Both the position numbers and the translations under genes were made by a program. Shown here piece after piece: positions 29,260 through 38,320 of a stretch of DNA of 64,000 nt (the first letter of the stretch is position 1; each line of letters starts with the position of its first letter). This DNA is from Bradyrhizobium ontarionense (lineage in GTDB: Bacteria; Pseudomonadota; Alphaproteobacteria; Rhizobiales; Xanthobacteraceae), in contig NZ_CP088156.1 of the NCBI RefSeq assembly GCF_021088345.1, positions 5,828,001 to 5,892,000 of the forward strand, read 5' to 3'. A model generated the notes under the pieces. It saw nothing but the letters and a program-made list of their open reading frames with translations, was not told where the DNA came from and ran no database searches.

Positions 29260-32200
29260 ATGAACCGCCTGTCCCATTCGGCTTTCGGCGTCGAGAGGGT
29301 GCATGACCTGCTCGAGCTCCTGACGGATGTCGCCCGCCTTCAGTCGGATGGCTCACGCCAGCCGGGAGGGCACGATGGTGCCGGTACGGAAGATCTCGTC
29401 CTCACTGCGCAAGAGCTCGAGGCGCTTCCGGGCGTTGTCGTCAACACATACGATGCGGACGGGCCGATCTGGCTCGCCATAGAGCTCGCCGCCTCAGCCA
29501 AGCCACCGCCGCTCGATGTCGATCTCCATGGATGGGTCAGTGTGTCCTCGAACCCGGATCGCAGCCCCGTCATCGCCGACCGGAACATCATCACGGTCAG
29601 CGAATCCGAGAAGGACTTCCTGATCTCGTCAGGACGCGCAAGTTTGGACAGCTTTCGAGCCGTCGAGCCCGATACAAGAGCACTGCCAGCATTCACCCTT
29701 TCAATCGAGCCCACTGACCGTCCCGATATCGTCGAGCGAATCGACCGTTACGTCACGGGTGTCTGGGCCGCGTGGGCCGATGCCGAACGCCGTGTCCGCC
29801 GCAATCTGGAGATCCATCGGCGGCTCCGAGACATCGGGGCGCAAGTGCGGACTAGCTTTCATGGCGAGGTCGTGTGGGGGCTGGTCGGTCTGACAGAAGG
29901 GAACGCTGGCCACCCGGTCAGCTTGCCGTTGATCGAGCATCCGATCGATATCGAGGTGAGTGACCGGGCCGACGGTGAGATCAGGGTCAGGCCATGCCTC
30001 GCTGGCCCCCGCATCAATCGGGACGCCATCGCGATGCTGAGGCCCGACAAGTCCGAGATGCTCTGCGAAGCGGCTGGCCGGATGCTCGACGCGCTTTCGC
30101 AATCGGGAGAGCTGTCCCCATTCAAGACGAATGATCTGGCGCCGGTCGTCACGTTCGTCGCATCGCAGCTCCACCATGAAGCAACAGCCGCTGGCAACGA
30201 CGAACTTGCCTCCAGCACGGCCATTGACACAGACCGCTGGGTCCTGCGCGCTCGTCCACGCGCGATGTTTCCTGCGCTACGGGACGTCGAGCTGCTGAGG
30301 CAGGCGCGCATGCGTGCCGGGGGCGGCCGGTGCTGTCTGTCGTCGATGGCGGACGTGCTGCTCGGAGCATTCCCAAGAGCCCCACGCGGCCGGCAACTCC
30401 GGCTATCCCGCAACATCGGCGAACCGGTCGTCTCCACGTCGCAACCTGAGGCGGATGCTGCGGATCTGTTCTTCCCGTTCCCTTCGCAACCCGGTCTGGC
30501 CGCTGTGGTACGGCAACTCGCGGTTTCCGATGGTGCCATGCTCGACACGGCCAAGGGTGGGCAGCGGACATTGGCGATCGCCAACCTCATCTGTCACTAT
30601 CTGGCGATGGGAATGCGGGTGCTAGTCGTTTCCAGCAGGAATGACGCGCTGCTCGGCCTTTATGAGACGGTGCCGCAGACTGTTCGAGACTTCACCACGT
30701 GCCTGATCGGTTCGGACGATGCGGTTCTCAGGAAGGCCGGAGCGCTGGCCGCGCGACTGCAGTCGCAGCTCAATCGCGACGATCTCCAAGATTCGGTCAC
30801 GGAGATCTCCCGGCTGGAGCGTAACGTCGTTACGACACATTCGGAGCTGGCGCAGCTCGACGACGAGATCGGAGATCTTGTCAGCGATGATCTGCGGGAT
30901 GTCATCGGTGCCGCCGAGACAGAAAAGCCGTACGAGGCGCTGACGAAGCTCCTCTCGGGCGGCCACGACCATACCTGGTTTGCCGACCGCCCCTCGCGGA
31001 TCATCGGCCCACAAGACCCGCTCGTCGTTGCGGTCGTGGCAGCCCAGGAAGCGCGCCGTCGCACTGCCGATAAACTCCGACACCTGGCGGAAACTCTGCC
31101 TGACATCACTTGTCTACCTGACGGTCGAGCAGTGGCGAGGCTGCACCAGGATCTGCTCGGGTCCTGCTCTCCCGAAAACGGCGGCGGAGATGGCGAGGAA
31201 CTTGCGCACCGCGCTATCGCGTTGATGGGGGCTTCGGGCGCGGGCAGGCTGGCGGAAGATATCGAGGCGCTCATCGCCGCGCGACGCGTCCTCCTTGATG
31301 AACCTTGGCTCACCCGCGTGTCTCCGCTCGCCGACGACGAGGGGGAATCTGATCGGGCGAGCATCATCATCAGCTGGGCGCGAGCGGCATCTCTCCTGGT
31401 CGCCAGACGAGCGGAGTTGGGGGCGCGCGCAGTCGACGTGCCCGACGAAGCGCTTGACGACGACGCATTGATCGACGCCGTCGATCGGCTCTCCGCCGGC
31501 GATCAAGGGCTCGCCGTATCGTTGTCGCTCGGCCGGCGGTCGCGAAGATCGCTCAAGACTATCAGGATTGCCGGACGTCCTCCGGCAGAGGTGGCCGATT
31601 GGGTCTCCGTGCGCGACCATCTGGTCTGGCGCCGCGATTTCCGTGAGCTTCATGCCACCTGGCGCTCGCTCGCTCGCGAGCTCGGTGCTCCGCCACTCGA
31701 TGGAGATCTGGTCGTCACGGCCGAGACGCTGGAGCGTATCGCCAGATTCATCGAGGTCGGCGTGGTTTCTGCGGCGATGGCCATCCGACGGGTCCGGAAA
31801 GCGCTTTCCGTGCTCGTGATCTCCGACGACATGCTCGAGGATACGAAGCAACTGGGAAAGCTGGGCGAAGCGCTCAGGGCGACGCTCGCTCGCATGTCTG
31901 CACGCCAACGCGAGCTGACCGGTCTCAAGGAGCTGTTCTCGGGCGAGGGGGAACTGGCCGTCGCCGGACGCGTGGATATCCTATCCCGCATCGGTGTTGA
32001 TGACATACCGCCTTGCGAGATCGAAAGACGATGGGACGCCCTGCGTGATCGTATCCGGGCGCTCAGTGATTGTGGTCCCGATTTCGAGTTCATTGAAGCG
32101 GCTGCCGTCATGGCCGCGGAGAGGGGAGCGCCAGCCTTTGCTCGGCTGCTGCGGTCCGAGCCGGCGAGATCGGATCGTGATCCCGTGTTGGATCGAGACT

Positions 32201-32745
32201 GGCGCATGGCCTGGAACCACGCAGTCCTGATGCAGGCGGGCGTGCTCGACCGGCACCGGCTGCTCGCTGAGCTCTCGACGCAGCGCGCACAGCTCGAGAA
32301 GCGCTCTGGCGAACTGATGGGCGAGGTCATTGGCGCGCGGATGCGGTTCGCGTTGATGCAGAGCAAGGGCGAGCAGGCGAGAGCGCGCTGTCTCAGTTTG
32401 CCGACGCAATGCGAAAGCTTGCGAGCGCCTATTCCGGACAGACGGCGTGCCGTTTCTGGATCGCGGCACGCGAGGCGCTACAGACGTGCGTCGAGGACAT
32501 CCCTTGTCACATGCTTCCGAGCTGGCGTGTCCCCGAGCTGCTGGCGCCCCAGATCGGCGGCTTCGATCTGCTCATCCTGGATGGCGCGCCTCAATCGGAC
32601 CTGGATGGGCTCGTGGCGATGTCGCGCGCCAGGAAGGTCTTGCTCGTTGATCACAACCTCGGGACACTCGTGGATGGCGAGGAGCGTGTCGAACGCCGGG
32701 TCCCGCCGAGTGGCCGAGATCTGTCGCGGCTGCCTCCCGTCTTGA
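29260..32745 (+). CDS. Superfamily I helicase-like protein with degenerate ATPase motifs (frameshifted)
   Basis: The N-terminal part (IWLAIELAASAKPPPLDV) and the ATPase start resemble large AAA_11-type SF1 helicases. At the Walker A position, family VQGPPGTGKTHTIANxICHYLA reads LDTAKGGQRTLAIANLICHYLA, so the P-loop Gly and Lys are lost. A long helical, coiled-coil insertion follows. Coding quality collapses after about 32380: the frame runs on to 32745 as Arg/Ser-rich nonsense, while the homologous continuation (ALSQFADAMRKLASAYSG) is in the -1 frame. Start ATG 29260; an in-frame TTG lies at 29254. It looks like an inactive helicase scaffold; its role is unknown. Confidence 0.7.
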   Translation: MNRLSHSAFGVERVHDLLELLTDVARLQSDGSRQPGGHDGAGTEDLVLTAQELEALPGVVVNTYDADGPIWLAIELAASAKPPPLDVDLHGWVSVSSNPDRSPVIADRNIITVSESEKDFLISSGRASLDSFRAVEPDTRALPAFTLSIEPTDRPDIVERIDRYVTGVWAAWADAERRVRRNLEIHRRLRDIGAQVRTSFHGEVVWGLVGLTEGNAGHPVSLPLIEHPIDIEVSDRADGEIRVRPCLAGPRINRDAIAMLRPDKSEMLCEAAGRMLDALSQSGELSPFKTNDLAPVVTFVASQLHHEATAAGNDELASSTAIDTDRWVLRARPRAMFPALRDVELLRQARMRAGGGRCCLSSMADVLLGAFPRAPRGRQLRLSRNIGEPVVSTSQPEADAADLFFPFPSQPGLAAVVRQLAVSDGAMLDTAKGGQRTLAIANLICHYLAMGMRVLVVSSRNDALLGLYETVPQTVRDFTTCLIGSDDAVLRKAGALAARLQSQLNRDDLQDSVTEISRLERNVVTTHSELAQLDDEIGDLVSDDLRDVIGAAETEKPYEALTKLLSGGHDHTWFADRPSRIIGPQDPLVVAVVAAQEARRRTADKLRHLAETLPDITCLPDGRAVARLHQDLLGSCSPENGGGDGEELAHRAIALMGASGAGRLAEDIEALIAARRVLLDEPWLTRVSPLADDEGESDRASIIISWARAASLLVARRAELGARAVDVPDEALDDDALIDAVDRLSAGDQGLAVSLSLGRRSRRSLKTIRIAGRPPAEVADWVSVRDHLVWRRDFRELHATWRSLARELGAPPLDGDLVVTAETLERIARFIEVGVVSAAMAIRRVRKALSVLVISDDMLEDTKQLGKLGEALRATLARMSARQRELTGLKELFSGEGELAVAGRVDILSRIGVDDIPPCEIERRWDALRDRIRALSDCGPDFEFIEAAAVMAAERGAPAFARLLRSEPARSDRDPVLDRDWRMAWNHAVLMQAGVLDRHRLLAELSTQRAQLEKRSGELMGEVIGARMRFALMQSKGEQARARCLSLPTQCESLRAPIPDRRRAVSGSRHARRYRRASRTSLVTCFRAGVSPSCWRPRSAASICSSWMARLNRTWMGSWRCRAPGRSCSLITTSGHSWMARSVSNAGSRRVAEICRGCLPS

Positions 32746-34064
32746 GTGAGATGCTGCAGGCGAGAGTTCCCATTGCTCATCTGATACGGGCGGCGTTTCC
32801 CGAGGCAACTGTCAACCTGGATGCAACGGAAAGATCTTCCGGCCCGCTGAAGCGGCGCAGCCCTGAACCCGAGGCAGAGCTGGTGGTCAGGCCTAGCAGC
32901 GCGATGGTTGGACGGCCCGCGTCGCCGGCTGTTTTGGCCGCAGGGGCGATCGAGGACGAGATCGCGAAGGTCGCGCAGCATCTCTCCGTCTCGCGTCGCT
33001 CTCGTGCGCAACGCGCGGTCGGGAAGCCGAGCGGTCAGGTGGAGCCGGAAGCGTCTCCACGCACGGCGAGATCGCGGTTTGCGCCGCGTCTCAGCGCAAG
33101 CGACGCACTAAAGGATGCAAGTTCCGGCCCCGCACGCCGTACTGAAATCCATTCAGCGGACGGTTCGACAGATAGCGGGCAATCCGATCGTTCGATGCAT
33201 TTCGAAAGCCTACGACTGACGGAGATCGTCACGATGGCTCCGGACATTCCACCGCCCTCACTTGCGCTTGCACCAGTTGAAGCAGAGTCCGCGCCGAATG
33301 CGGACCGCAGGTGGTCCCGTCGAGCTGCAATGGCTGCCGTCGTGCTGCTCGGGATCCTGGCAACGGGAGCCGAGTATTGGCGGCGAGCGCAGAGTGAGAG
33401 TTCCGGAGGTTGGGGGGCGGCATCTCCGGCCGTGGCGCGAGCCGACGAGTTCGGGCCGCACAAGGTCAGCTCGGAACGGATCCTGCCGGACGCCAGGCCC
33501 GTGACGGTCGGTAGGAGCGCAGGGCAGGGCGCGAGCGCTCCGGCGCAGGCCGTGTTGTATCAAGAGGACGCGCGCAACGCCCAAGGCAAGCGGTATTTGG
33601 GCAAAGTGAGTTGGCGGTTCGAGCGTGCTGCCGCGACGAAGTCGCCCGGCGTGCTGAAGGCCGATATCGAGCTGGACAACCATGCCAAGGTCGCTTTGTC
33701 GTTACGGCGCAACGTCGATTCCGAGCTGCCAGCCAGCCACGTCATGGAGCTGACCTTCGAGCCTCCCGCCGACCCCTCCGCTCCAGTCATCGCTGCGGTC
33801 AAGGGCATCACGATGAAAGGCAGCGAGGTGGCGCGCGGCGTGCCTCTGTCGGCTCAGACGGCAAAGGTCACGTCGAAATTCTTCATGGTCGCGCTGTCTG
33901 CCGTCGACGTCGACACCAAGCGCAACCTGGTCCTGCTGAAAGGCAAGTCCTGGTTCGACATCCCGATCGTCTACGAGGGCGGAGCCAGGGCCTTGCTGTC
34001 GATCGAAAAGGGGCCGGACGGCGATCTCTCGTTCAAGGACGCGTTTGCAGCCTGGGAGCAATGA
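32409..34064 (+). CDS. Helicase-like C-terminal fragment joined to a transmembrane protein
   Basis: The first 90 residues continue the upstream helicase-like protein: FDLLILDGAPQSDLDGL matches the family Walker B (VIVDEASQSDL), with the catalytic Glu changed to Gly. Then come a disordered, charged linker (about 135-295), one membrane helix (about 302-318, AAMAAVVLLGILATGAEYW) and a C-terminal globular domain (YLGKVSWRFER... to FDIPIVYEGGARALLS) that resembles the end of other alphaproteobacterial hypothetical proteins. The real gene may be one unit from 29260, joined by frameshifting, or a broken one. The stop overlaps the next ATG (ATGA). Confidence 0.7.
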   Translation: MRKLASAYSGQTACRFWIAAREALQTCVEDIPCHMLPSWRVPELLAPQIGGFDLLILDGAPQSDLDGLVAMSRARKVLLVDHNLGTLVDGEERVERRVPPSGRDLSRLPPVLSEMLQARVPIAHLIRAAFPEATVNLDATERSSGPLKRRSPEPEAELVVRPSSAMVGRPASPAVLAAGAIEDEIAKVAQHLSVSRRSRAQRAVGKPSGQVEPEASPRTARSRFAPRLSASDALKDASSGPARRTEIHSADGSTDSGQSDRSMHFESLRLTEIVTMAPDIPPPSLALAPVEAESAPNADRRWSRRAAMAAVVLLGILATGAEYWRRAQSESSGGWGAASPAVARADEFGPHKVSSERILPDARPVTVGRSAGQGASAPAQAVLYQEDARNAQGKRYLGKVSWRFERAAATKSPGVLKADIELDNHAKVALSLRRNVDSELPASHVMELTFEPPADPSAPVIAAVKGITMKGSEVARGVPLSAQTAKVTSKFFMVALSAVDVDTKRNLVLLKGKSWFDIPIVYEGGARALLSIEKGPDGDLSFKDAFAAWEQ

Positions 34065-35494
34065 AGTGGGCAAGTCCGCGTGAGAACGGCATGAATATCG
34101 CCATACGTCCCCGGCAATCTGCGGCGACCTCCGCCCACGCGCTGCCGACTAGCTTCGTGACCACCACATGCGGGCGCTGCGGCCGCCCGGTGCAAGTCGC
34201 AGCGAGCCGCTTGCACCCTCCGGCTTTTCGGCACCTGAGGGATCAGATCTCTTGTCCGGAGATCAATGAGCGATTTGAGCGTGGTGACGAACGAGACCTG
34301 CTGCTGATGATGTGCGGATCCCTGCAGGATGCGCTGCCTCATCCAGCCGGCGGCTGGACATCCGATCGCACAGCGACCGACGCTTCCGATCCGTCAGACC
34401 GAATGGCGGATGTCGACATCAGGCCCACGCGAGGGACGCGTTCGCGGGTGAAGGTTGCGGCTTGGTCATTGAGCGGCTGCGTCGCGATCATGCTGTTCGT
34501 CGCCGTGGCATGGCAGCTATGGGCGCGGTTGCAGGGCGGGGAAGCATCGTCTTCGCTGCAGATCGCTGATGTTGGCCCGACCGCATCCAGCGAAGCGACC
34601 GTGCCGCCGTCATCCGGCGACGACAGGATGGCCTCCGCAAGAGAGGCCGTTCCGAACGCCGCCCCGTCGGACTTTGCGCCGAGCAGCACAAACGCGGCCA
34701 AGCCAAGCGTGCGGACTGACGCAGACGTCGAGCGGGCGGCCGACGATTCGTCGTCGAGCCGTGATGCCATCATGGTCGCAAGGCCAGCGGTCGACGTCGG
34801 GCAGGGCACCGTCGCCAAACCACGCATTCCCGAAATGGTGCCGATCCCTGGCGGCGCCTTCAGCATGGGAAGCAACGATGATCCATCGGAGACACCGATC
34901 CACCATGTCGATATTCGACCGTTCGCGCTCGGACGCTTCCCGGTCACCGTCGGTGAATGGAAGGACTGCGTGGCTGCTGGAAAATGCGCGGACATCGCCT
35001 TGGGCCCTGACGACCATCCGATGGCCAATGTGAGTTTCCAGGATACCCAGGACTACGTTGCGTGGCTGTCGCAGCACACCGGCAAGGCGTATCGGCTTCC
35101 GAGCGAAGCAGAATGGGAATATGCCGCACGCGGCGGACGTCGAACCCGCTTTTGGTGGGGTGATCAGATGCAGGCCGGCATGGCGGGCTGCGGCGGATGC
35201 AACGAGTCCGGCGCGGCGCAACGCGTGAAGGTCGGCAGTTTTCGAGCCAACCCTTTCAGTCTCTTCGACATGGGTGGCGGGGTCGATCAATGGGTCTCGG
35301 ACGGCTGGCACAAGAACTATCACGGCGCCCCGGCCGACAACACGCCATGGCTCGCCGACGGCAGCCATGTTCACGTCATCCGATCGGGTTCGTGGAAGAG
35401 CGAGCCGCGATATGTGCGAGCGGCCAGCCGCGACAATTATGACGGTCGCTTCAGATATCCGACGCTCGGATTTCGAGTGGCATCATCGATGTAG
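34061..35494 (+). CDS. Membrane-anchored formylglycine-generating-enzyme-like (SUMF1) protein
   Basis: A 477-residue protein. ATG 34061 overlaps the previous stop; ATG 34091 is an alternative. A short Cys-containing start (TTCGRCGRPV) is followed by one membrane helix (about 131-155) and a disordered Ser/Ala-rich linker. An FGE-sulfatase domain occupies about 250-477: MVPIPGGAFSMGS, the RLPSEAEWEYAARGG signature, DMGGGVDQWVSDGW and the RSGSW...RAASRD...GFRVA end. Classical FGEs oxidise Cys to formylglycine, but most bacterial family members are not sulfatase activators, and I see no sulfatase gene nearby. Translational coupling ties it to the helicase-like/TM protein. Confidence 0.88.
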   Translation: MKWASPRENGMNIAIRPRQSAATSAHALPTSFVTTTCGRCGRPVQVAASRLHPPAFRHLRDQISCPEINERFERGDERDLLLMMCGSLQDALPHPAGGWTSDRTATDASDPSDRMADVDIRPTRGTRSRVKVAAWSLSGCVAIMLFVAVAWQLWARLQGGEASSSLQIADVGPTASSEATVPPSSGDDRMASAREAVPNAAPSDFAPSSTNAAKPSVRTDADVERAADDSSSSRDAIMVARPAVDVGQGTVAKPRIPEMVPIPGGAFSMGSNDDPSETPIHHVDIRPFALGRFPVTVGEWKDCVAAGKCADIALGPDDHPMANVSFQDTQDYVAWLSQHTGKAYRLPSEAEWEYAARGGRRTRFWWGDQMQAGMAGCGGCNESGAAQRVKVGSFRANPFSLFDMGGGVDQWVSDGWHKNYHGAPADNTPWLADGSHVHVIRSGSWKSEPRYVRAASRDNYDGRFRYPTLGFRVASSM

Positions 35495-35506
35495 GTAATT
35501 AATGTG

Positions 35507-36112
35507 ATGCGGAAAAGACTGCTCCGTTGCATGGCGTTCGCCGCGCCGTTGCTTCTCCAGGCTCATCCCTCCTTGGGAGAAGGCACAAAAGCGCCGAAGG
35601 GCGCCTATGTCTACATCATCTCGCCAAGCGACGGCGACACGGTCAAGCGCGGGTTCCGCTGTCGGTTCGGCTTGCGCAACATGTCGGTCACCCATGCAGG
35701 TGACAACTTTCCTGGCAGTGGTCATCATCATCTGCTCATCGACACAAACAAGCCGATCGAGGCCGGTCAGCCGATTCCACACGACAAGAATCACATTCAC
35801 TACGCCGGGGGAGAGACCGAGGCCGTCGTCGAGTTGCCGCCGGGGAAGCATACGCTGCAACTTGCGCTCGGCGATGCCAACCATCTCAGCTTCGATCCTC
35901 CTGTCGTCTCCGAGAAGATCGTGATCACTGTCGTATCGAAATCCGGAGAGAGTCGTCAGGACTCCCACTCGACGGACAAGACAGGTGCGAAGAGCCGCGA
36001 ACGACCACGCATGGCCGGATCGCGCGAGAGCAGGACCGAAGCGGTGCCGAGTGCTGCGGCGCCGTCGCAGGGAACCGATTTCTTAAAACGCCTTATCAGC
36101 CCGCGGAAGTAG
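35507..36112 (+). CDS. Secreted DUF4399 protein
   Basis: About 201 residues from ATG 35507 (GTG 35504 is also possible). A signal peptide (CMAFAAPLLLQAHPSLGEG) precedes a DUF4399 domain: VYIISPSDGDTV, FGLRNMSV, then the His-rich GHHHLLID and KNHIHYAGGETE segments, and LPPGKHTLQLALGD. The C-terminal 60 residues are charged and disordered. The biochemical function is unknown; the histidines suggest metal binding. It follows the FGE-like gene by 12 bases and probably ends the operon. Confidence 0.85.
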   Translation: MRKRLLRCMAFAAPLLLQAHPSLGEGTKAPKGAYVYIISPSDGDTVKRGFRCRFGLRNMSVTHAGDNFPGSGHHHLLIDTNKPIEAGQPIPHDKNHIHYAGGETEAVVELPPGKHTLQLALGDANHLSFDPPVVSEKIVITVVSKSGESRQDSHSTDKTGAKSRERPRMAGSRESRTEAVPSAAAPSQGTDFLKRLISPRK

Positions 36113-36626
36113 TAGCTTCGGTCGACGGGAGCACTCGACGAGATCGGCTGTAAGCCGGTGGAGACCGTTGCTTCCACAATCACCGGAAAGGGTCTGAGCG
36201 TTTGCCGGATGCAGCACGGAGGTTGCCGCATCAATTGCTTGAGCGGCGCTCGTCGTGTCCGTGGACATCGATCGGGCAAAATTCCCATCAAATCTGCATC
36301 TTCTTCATGTTGCCTTTTGTCGATCAGAACTTCATGAGTGTCCTGCCGCGCATTTTAGCACTGTGCGTGGCTCGTCTATTCTATCCCATCAAGCCCGCCT
36401 CTCTGAGGCGGGCTTGTTTGATTGAGCCGGCTCATCCGGCTTCGCGACGAAGAACGGTTCTTCTTTGCAGTCGATCGGGCGATGGCGCGCCGATCGCCGC
36501 GAGTAACTTCGTCGTTGTGATCTCGGCATGCTCAGACGCCAACGGATCTTCTATTGACGTCGAGACCGTGCGGCGGGCGGACTCGCAACGGCGTGTTTAC
36601 CTTCCATGACTCATCTCGTTGACATC
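36113..36626. other. 514-base gap with a strong hairpin
   Basis: No convincing gene. An open frame at 36202-36609 has no codon bias or recognisable sequence. The only clear structure is the hairpin at 36391-36415. Confidence 0.5.
36391..36419 (+). terminator. Perfect 11-bp stem terminator, GTTTG tail
   Basis: AAGCCCGCCTC (36391-36401) pairs perfectly with GAGGCGGGCTT (36405-36415) across a 3-base loop, followed by GTTTG. It is 279 bases beyond the DUF4399 stop, so it either ends a long 3' UTR or a small RNA. Confidence 0.7.
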
Positions 36627-37523
36627 CTATCTCGCTCGATCTGCAGGTGAGCGCGCTGTGTCGACCGGCACCGAAGGTGCCGTCGAGTCTCGCACGGGAG
36701 ATGACTTTGGCGAAGAGGGCGATTGATCGCGCAGGTAGGCGACGATCGCAGCGAGATCGTCCGGCCGTAGCCAGGCGTAGGCCGCCACCGGCATTGGGCC
36801 ACGCAGCACGGAACCGTCGGCGCGTTGGCCCGTGGTAATCAGCTTCGCCAGTTCAGCATCTGTGTGAGCGATCAACGCCTCGGGCGCAATGCTGGGAGCT
36901 GTGACGACGCCCCAGGCACCGCGGAACACGCGGCCGTTGGGCACGGTGCTCCCGCTCGGAGAGATCGTGCCGCGATCATGACATTCGGTGCAGTGCGCGA
37001 GGGCGGTCACGATGTACGAGCCGCGTGAGACTGGGTCGTCCCGCTGGCTGCTCGGCCTTGGAGCGGGAGTTGGACTGACTGCGGCTGGCGATGGAGACGG
37101 TGCGCGGGGAACGGCGTTACGGACCGGCGCGATACTCCGCAGATAGTCCGCGATCGCCGCAGCATCATCGTCCGACATGAACCGGTAGGCTCCTTGTGGC
37201 ATCGGCGGGCCAATATGCGAACCGTCTGGCCGAACGCCCAGGCGCAGAGCATCGATGATTTGCTGCCTCGACCAGGTCCCGAGTCCGGTCTCGACGTCGG
37301 GCGTGATATTCGCCGCAAACACAGCGGACGCGCCGCTGCCAAATCGCGGGCCGCCGGACAGCGGAGCTGCAGACGGATCCCGCGGCGTATGACCGCTCCG
37401 GCAGGCCGCCACTGCGTTGACGAGGTAGGCGCCGCGCTCGATCGAGGACTCGGCGCATGACCGCGCTCCGCTCATCATCAAAAGCGCGAACGCCGCGGAC
37501 GCTGTCTTGTTATATGGGCTCAT
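36627..37523 (-). CDS. Di-domain periplasmic cytochrome c, first heme motif lost
   Basis: A 298-residue exported protein (signal ASAAFALLMMSGARSCA) with two class I cytochrome c domains. Domain 2 has an intact CTECH (178-182) and axial Met in GPMPVAAY. Domain 1 keeps the fold (GAYLVNAVAA, GPPMPQGAY), but its heme motif is CRSGH (41-45), lacking the second Cys. A Pro/Ser linker lies at about 137-165. Such pairs usually serve as electron carriers for PQQ or molybdenum dehydrogenases. It overlaps the protease gene by four bases and is divergent from mxaF, so a role in methanol oxidation is plausible but unproven. Confidence 0.85.
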   Translation of the reverse strand: MSPYNKTASAAFALLMMSGARSCAESSIERGAYLVNAVAACRSGHTPRDPSAAPLSGGPRFGSGASAVFAANITPDVETGLGTWSRQQIIDALRLGVRPDGSHIGPPMPQGAYRFMSDDDAAAIADYLRSIAPVRNAVPRAPSPSPAAVSPTPAPRPSSQRDDPVSRGSYIVTALAHCTECHDRGTISPSGSTVPNGRVFRGAWGVVTAPSIAPEALIAHTDAELAKLITTGQRADGSVLRGPMPVAAYAWLRPDDLAAIVAYLRDQSPSSPKSSPVRDSTAPSVPVDTARSPADRAR

Positions 37524-38320
37524 GGCGTCTTTTCGAGGTTCCTCATGATCGCATCACGGAGCTCGCCCTCGATCAGGAGAGCGGAGCCGTAGTGCAGCTC
37601 TCGATCAAAGGCGAGCCGCCGGTTCATGTCCAGTGAAGCGCTCTGCATCGCGACCAGATGACCGCCTTTGTCGAACAGGCCCGAGCCGGATCCGCCGTAG
37701 CCATCGTTGCAATCGTGCCGCGCCCTACGGATCCCGCCTTCCGTCGGAGGGTCGACCTGGTGAATGCGGCACGGCTCGATGCTGGTCGAACCATTGTAGT
37801 TCCCGTGGCCCGCTGGCGAGACCATCGTCACCGTCACGATGAGATCGCCGGTCGGAAGTGTCGATATTGTCGGGGCAGGCTGCGGATTGACGGTCACCTC
37901 GACGGGATGCGCAAGGTGCGCCAGGGCCCAATCGTCGGTAATATGCAAGGCCTTGCCGTCACTGGGAATGCCAAGCTCCAAATCTCCGTCGAAATCGTAA
38001 TTCCTGCCGCTGATCTGAAGATAGCAGTCATTGACGGATCGAGTTTCGTTCCCTTCGCGATTGCGGAAATTGTGTGCGTTCATCATCACCAACGATCGAG
38101 CGCCGATCAGCCAAGCCGTGGCGGCCTTCTTGAACAGCTTCGCCTCATCACGACAAAACAGCACACCGGCCCCCGGATATCGACGGTAGTCGTCGCTCGT
38201 CATCGGCCGGCGATGTTCCTCTAGATAGAGGGCTGCCGCTGTCGGTTCGAGCGTCTTGTGGCCTAACGGTGTCAACAAGGCGACGACGATGCTGATTGTC
38301 GAAGCGATTTTGATTTGCAT
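37520..38320 (-). CDS. Secreted trypsin-like serine peptidase
   Basis: A 266-residue protein with an N-terminal export helix (ISIVVALLTPLG). The chymotrypsin-fold triad is visible: His83 (MNAHNF), Asp130 (TDDWAL) and Ser211 (GYGGSGSGLF, matching the GNSGSP class). Cysteines at about 56, 99, 184 and 204 could form disulfides. It is the first gene of a two-gene minus-strand unit with the cytochrome c and is divergent from mxaF. The substrate is unknown; processing of periplasmic Mxa or cytochrome proteins is only a guess. Confidence 0.8.
   Translation of the reverse strand: MQIKIASTISIVVALLTPLGHKTLEPTAAALYLEEHRRPMTSDDYRRYPGAGVLFCRDEAKLFKKAATAWLIGARSLVMMNAHNFRNREGNETRSVNDCYLQISGRNYDFDGDLELGIPSDGKALHITDDWALAHLAHPVEVTVNPQPAPTISTLPTGDLIVTVTMVSPAGHGNYNGSTSIEPCRIHQVDPPTEGGIRRARHDCNDGYGGSGSGLFDKGGHLVAMQSASLDMNRRLAFDRELHYGSALLIEGELRDAIMRNLEKTP

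Noticed and set aside
28556..29356. Overlapping open frames on both strands in the gap before the helicase-like gene
   Set aside because: Both read as Arg/Ser/His-rich sequence without conserved blocks. The plus frame does overlap the next start (ATGA), but that alone is not enough.
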